A stretch of 64,000 nt of DNA from Akkermansia muciniphila (GTDB taxonomy: Bacteria; Verrucomicrobiota; Verrucomicrobiia; Verrucomicrobiales; Akkermansiaceae). Position numbers and translations under genes: made by a program. The first letter of the stretch is position 1. Each line of letters starts with the position of its first letter. Shown here piece by piece: positions 62,820 through 64,000 of the stretch. The stretch spans positions 1-64,000 of the forward strand of contig CAMCIC010000004.1 in the NCBI GenBank assembly GCA_945874895.1, in the 5' to 3' direction. Under the pieces are notes generated by a model that did not search any database, had not been told where the DNA came from, and worked only from the letters and a program-made list of their open reading frames with translations.

Positions 62820-63116
62820 ATGAATCAGAGCAAAGAACAACAGATCCGCGCGGAGCGGGAAAAAGCGTGGATTGGTGATGCGGTTCTATGCCTCTTCGCC
62901 CGCAAATTCGTTTTGCGCGAGCGCCAATCCATGGATGCCGAGTGGTTTACGCATTTGACCTCCAATGGCTTCCTCAGTGCGCTAGGCAATCCCACCAGCG
63001 TTGAGGCGAAAATCGGCTCCATCTATGGCGAACAAGGACTGGAAGCAGCCTTTGCCTACATGGACGAGACCCTCGTGCCGCTCTTTCGCAAGCAGATCGC
63101 TAAAAAGAAGAAATGA
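62820..63116 (+). CDS. Small RNase III-like domain protein (Mini-III-like)
   Basis: A 98-residue protein with an RNase III-like signature: REKAWIGDAVLCLFARKFVL (compare LEFLGDAVLEL and Mini-III AYIGDAVYE) followed by HLTSNGFLSALGNPTSVEAK and GLEAAFAYMDETLVPLFRKQ. The conserved aspartate of the signature is in place, but no dsRNA-binding domain follows. Mini-III (MrnC) proteins mature 23S rRNA in Firmicutes; here it would be a compact variant or a ribonuclease-like RNA-binding protein. Start ATG 62820, 9 bp after the RbsD-like stop. The 11 bp to the next gene's stop leave no space for a terminator. Confidence 0.55.
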   Translation: MNQSKEQQIRAEREKAWIGDAVLCLFARKFVLRERQSMDAEWFTHLTSNGFLSALGNPTSVEAKIGSIYGEQGLEAAFAYMDETLVPLFRKQIAKKKK

Positions 63117-63127
63117 GACTCTGGGGT

Positions 63128-64000
63128 TCATTTACTGAATTCAAGGTAGTCTTTCATTTTTTCTAGTGTCTTGGCTCCGATACCCGGCACTCTCAGCAAA
63201 TCTTCGGCACGGCGATAGGGCCTGTGTTTCATGATTTCTTCGGCGCTTTTTTCCCCAATGCCCGGAATGGCAGTCAGTTCTGTTCGGGTAGCCGTATTCG
63301 GATTGATTCGTTTTCCTTGGGGGGCTTTGGCGGAGTCGATGCCAATTTGATCCATGGCTTCCTCTTCGCGCTGCATTTTCCTCTCCGCGGGCAGTTGGTC
63401 GCCATCGGTGATTGCCCAGACGCCGCGTTTGTTGATGGCAGCCTGCAGCTCCCGATCCGCAAGCCCTGCTGCATATTCGCGGGCAGAACGAGCAGGCTGG
63501 TGATAGGTTTCTCTGGTGACTCCGAACGCTCGTGCCAATCCCATGCGCACCAGTTCCTCCGCCACATCCTTGCCGTCCGACGTGACGACAAAAGCATAGA
63601 CGCGCTTGAAGTCGGCATCGCCCCGAGCATCGGACTCGGCAGTGTGAACGGTAAAAGGCTTTTCTAACATTTTCGCCACTTCGGCGGCAGCCTTGGCTCC
63701 ATATGACTTAGCGATTTCCGCCGCGCGTTGCGGGTCGGCATCCACATGAGTGATGCCGAAGTAACTGCGCTGGTGTCTCAGCCTACGACTATCTGTGGCG
63801 TCGCCGATGTGCCACTCGATACAGTCTGCAGCATACAAACGGACGGTGAATGGCTCTGCTCCGGGCGGACACACTTGAAAACTATCTCCATCCGCCCACG
63901 CGGTTTTTTGCAACACACATTGGCGATAGGTTTTCAGCGGTTTGCTTTGCGCGACGAGCGGGGTCTGCAGCAAGCACAGAAACGTGGCGAAAAGAAAATG
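63128..64000 (-). CDS. Secreted SNase-like nuclease with helix-hairpin-helix tail (partial)
   Basis: The gene runs off the window end: the frame stays open to 64000 and reads as a signal peptide h-region (FLFATFLCLLQTPLVAQ), so the start lies beyond. Residues near the visible N-terminus match the thermonuclease fold (ADGDSFQVCPPGAEPFTVRL, YAADCIEWHI, GDADFKRVYAFVVTSDGKDV, ELVRMGLARAF). The C-terminal ~60 residues are two helix-hairpin-helix motifs of the ComEA type (INPNTATRTELTAIPGIGEK, LLRVPGIGAKTLEKMKDYLE). The combination suggests a DNA-binding extracellular nuclease, perhaps for nutrient DNA or DNA uptake. Seen length is 290 residues. Confidence 0.85.
   Translation of the reverse strand, partial: HFLFATFLCLLQTPLVAQSKPLKTYRQCVLQKTAWADGDSFQVCPPGAEPFTVRLYAADCIEWHIGDATDSRRLRHQRSYFGITHVDADPQRAAEIAKSYGAKAAAEVAKMLEKPFTVHTAESDARGDADFKRVYAFVVTSDGKDVAEELVRMGLARAFGVTRETYHQPARSAREYAAGLADRELQAAINKRGVWAITDGDQLPAERKMQREEEAMDQIGIDSAKAPQGKRINPNTATRTELTAIPGIGEKSAEEIMKHRPYRRAEDLLRVPGIGAKTLEKMKDYLEFSK

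Noticed and set aside
1-64000. CRISPR array, insertion sequences, prophage or integrative element
   Set aside because: No regularly spaced repeats, transposase, integrase or phage structural gene is visible. The tRNA-Gln gene has no integrase beside it and no obvious repeated 3' end.

Overview
The window looks like a chromosomal segment of a Verrucomicrobiota bacterium, probably near Verrucomicrobiales, with roughly even GC content. The assignment rests on gene content: a secreted sulfatase with an exported formylglycine-generating-enzyme-like lipoprotein, ThuA-domain proteins, two very large secreted 'PVC-type' proteins that carry a C-terminal cytochrome c domain, a secreted DUF1080-like protein, RNase HIII, and few clear Shine-Dalgarno sites. 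I see no prophage, insertion sequence, integron or CRISPR array. The one RNA gene I can support is tRNA-Gln(UUG) at 26905-26975.

Layout. 1-700: two hairpins and a small lipoprotein gene broken by a frameshift. 0.8-5.5 kb: nusB-ribH, rsgA, a porin-like gene and rpoN (sigma-54). 5.8-9.3 kb: a secreted transglutaminase-fold protein followed directly by a sulfatase. 9.3-14.6 kb: Ppx/GppA-HD protein, folP, an HU/IHF protein, rnhC and mutY. 14.6-21.5 kb: a five-gene Yej-like oligopeptide ABC importer. 21.6-24.7 kb: HIT protein, a tandem siroheme-decarboxylase-like/Lrp-fold protein, an exported cyclophilin and a PHP phosphatase. 24.8-31.5 kb: pta, ThuA protein, tRNA-Gln, a DUF429-like protein, photolyase/cryptochrome, and a ThuA + TIM-barrel fusion. 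31.5-34.8 kb: lspA-ileS. 34.9-45.6 kb: catabolic or envelope proteins (cytochrome c/NHL protein, recQ, HEAT-repeat cytochrome protein with a degenerate SGNH partner, an intact SGNH hydrolase, DUF1080-like protein). 45.6-49.8 kb: a cluster with an ABCG-type exporter. 49.9-53.9 kb: a RegB/RegA-like redox two-component pair divergent from a TonB-dependent receptor. 54.2-59.3 kb: a four-gene ion-motor-like cluster (BatA/VWA protein, zinc-ribbon TolQ/MotA protein, two different ExbD-like coiled-coil proteins). 59.4-64 kb: tatD, a eukaryote-type hisA, the FGE-like lipoprotein, an RbsD-like lipoprotein, a mini-RNase-III-like protein and a partial secreted nuclease.

How the genes fit together. Housekeeping genes (translation, DNA repair, folate, flavin and histidine synthesis, isoleucine charging, lipoprotein processing) alternate with short clusters for exported proteins that probably handle polysaccharides or their derivatives. 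The sulfatase at 7.9 kb needs formylglycine maturation, and the FGE-like lipoprotein at 61 kb keeps the cysteine pair of true FGEs, so maturation may occur outside the cytoplasm. LspA would process the several lipoproteins.

The strongest candidate for an under-described system is the cluster at 54.2-59.3 kb. It has a TolQ-like channel subunit with an N-terminal zinc ribbon and two paralogous ExbD-like partners, of which only one keeps the membrane aspartate, next to a membrane-anchored VWA protein. Other notable items are the tandem siroheme-decarboxylase-like protein, the eukaryote-type HisA, RegB/RegA outside Proteobacteria, and the SGNH protein that lost its nucleophile serine. All functional statements come from reading motifs by eye; no database search was run.
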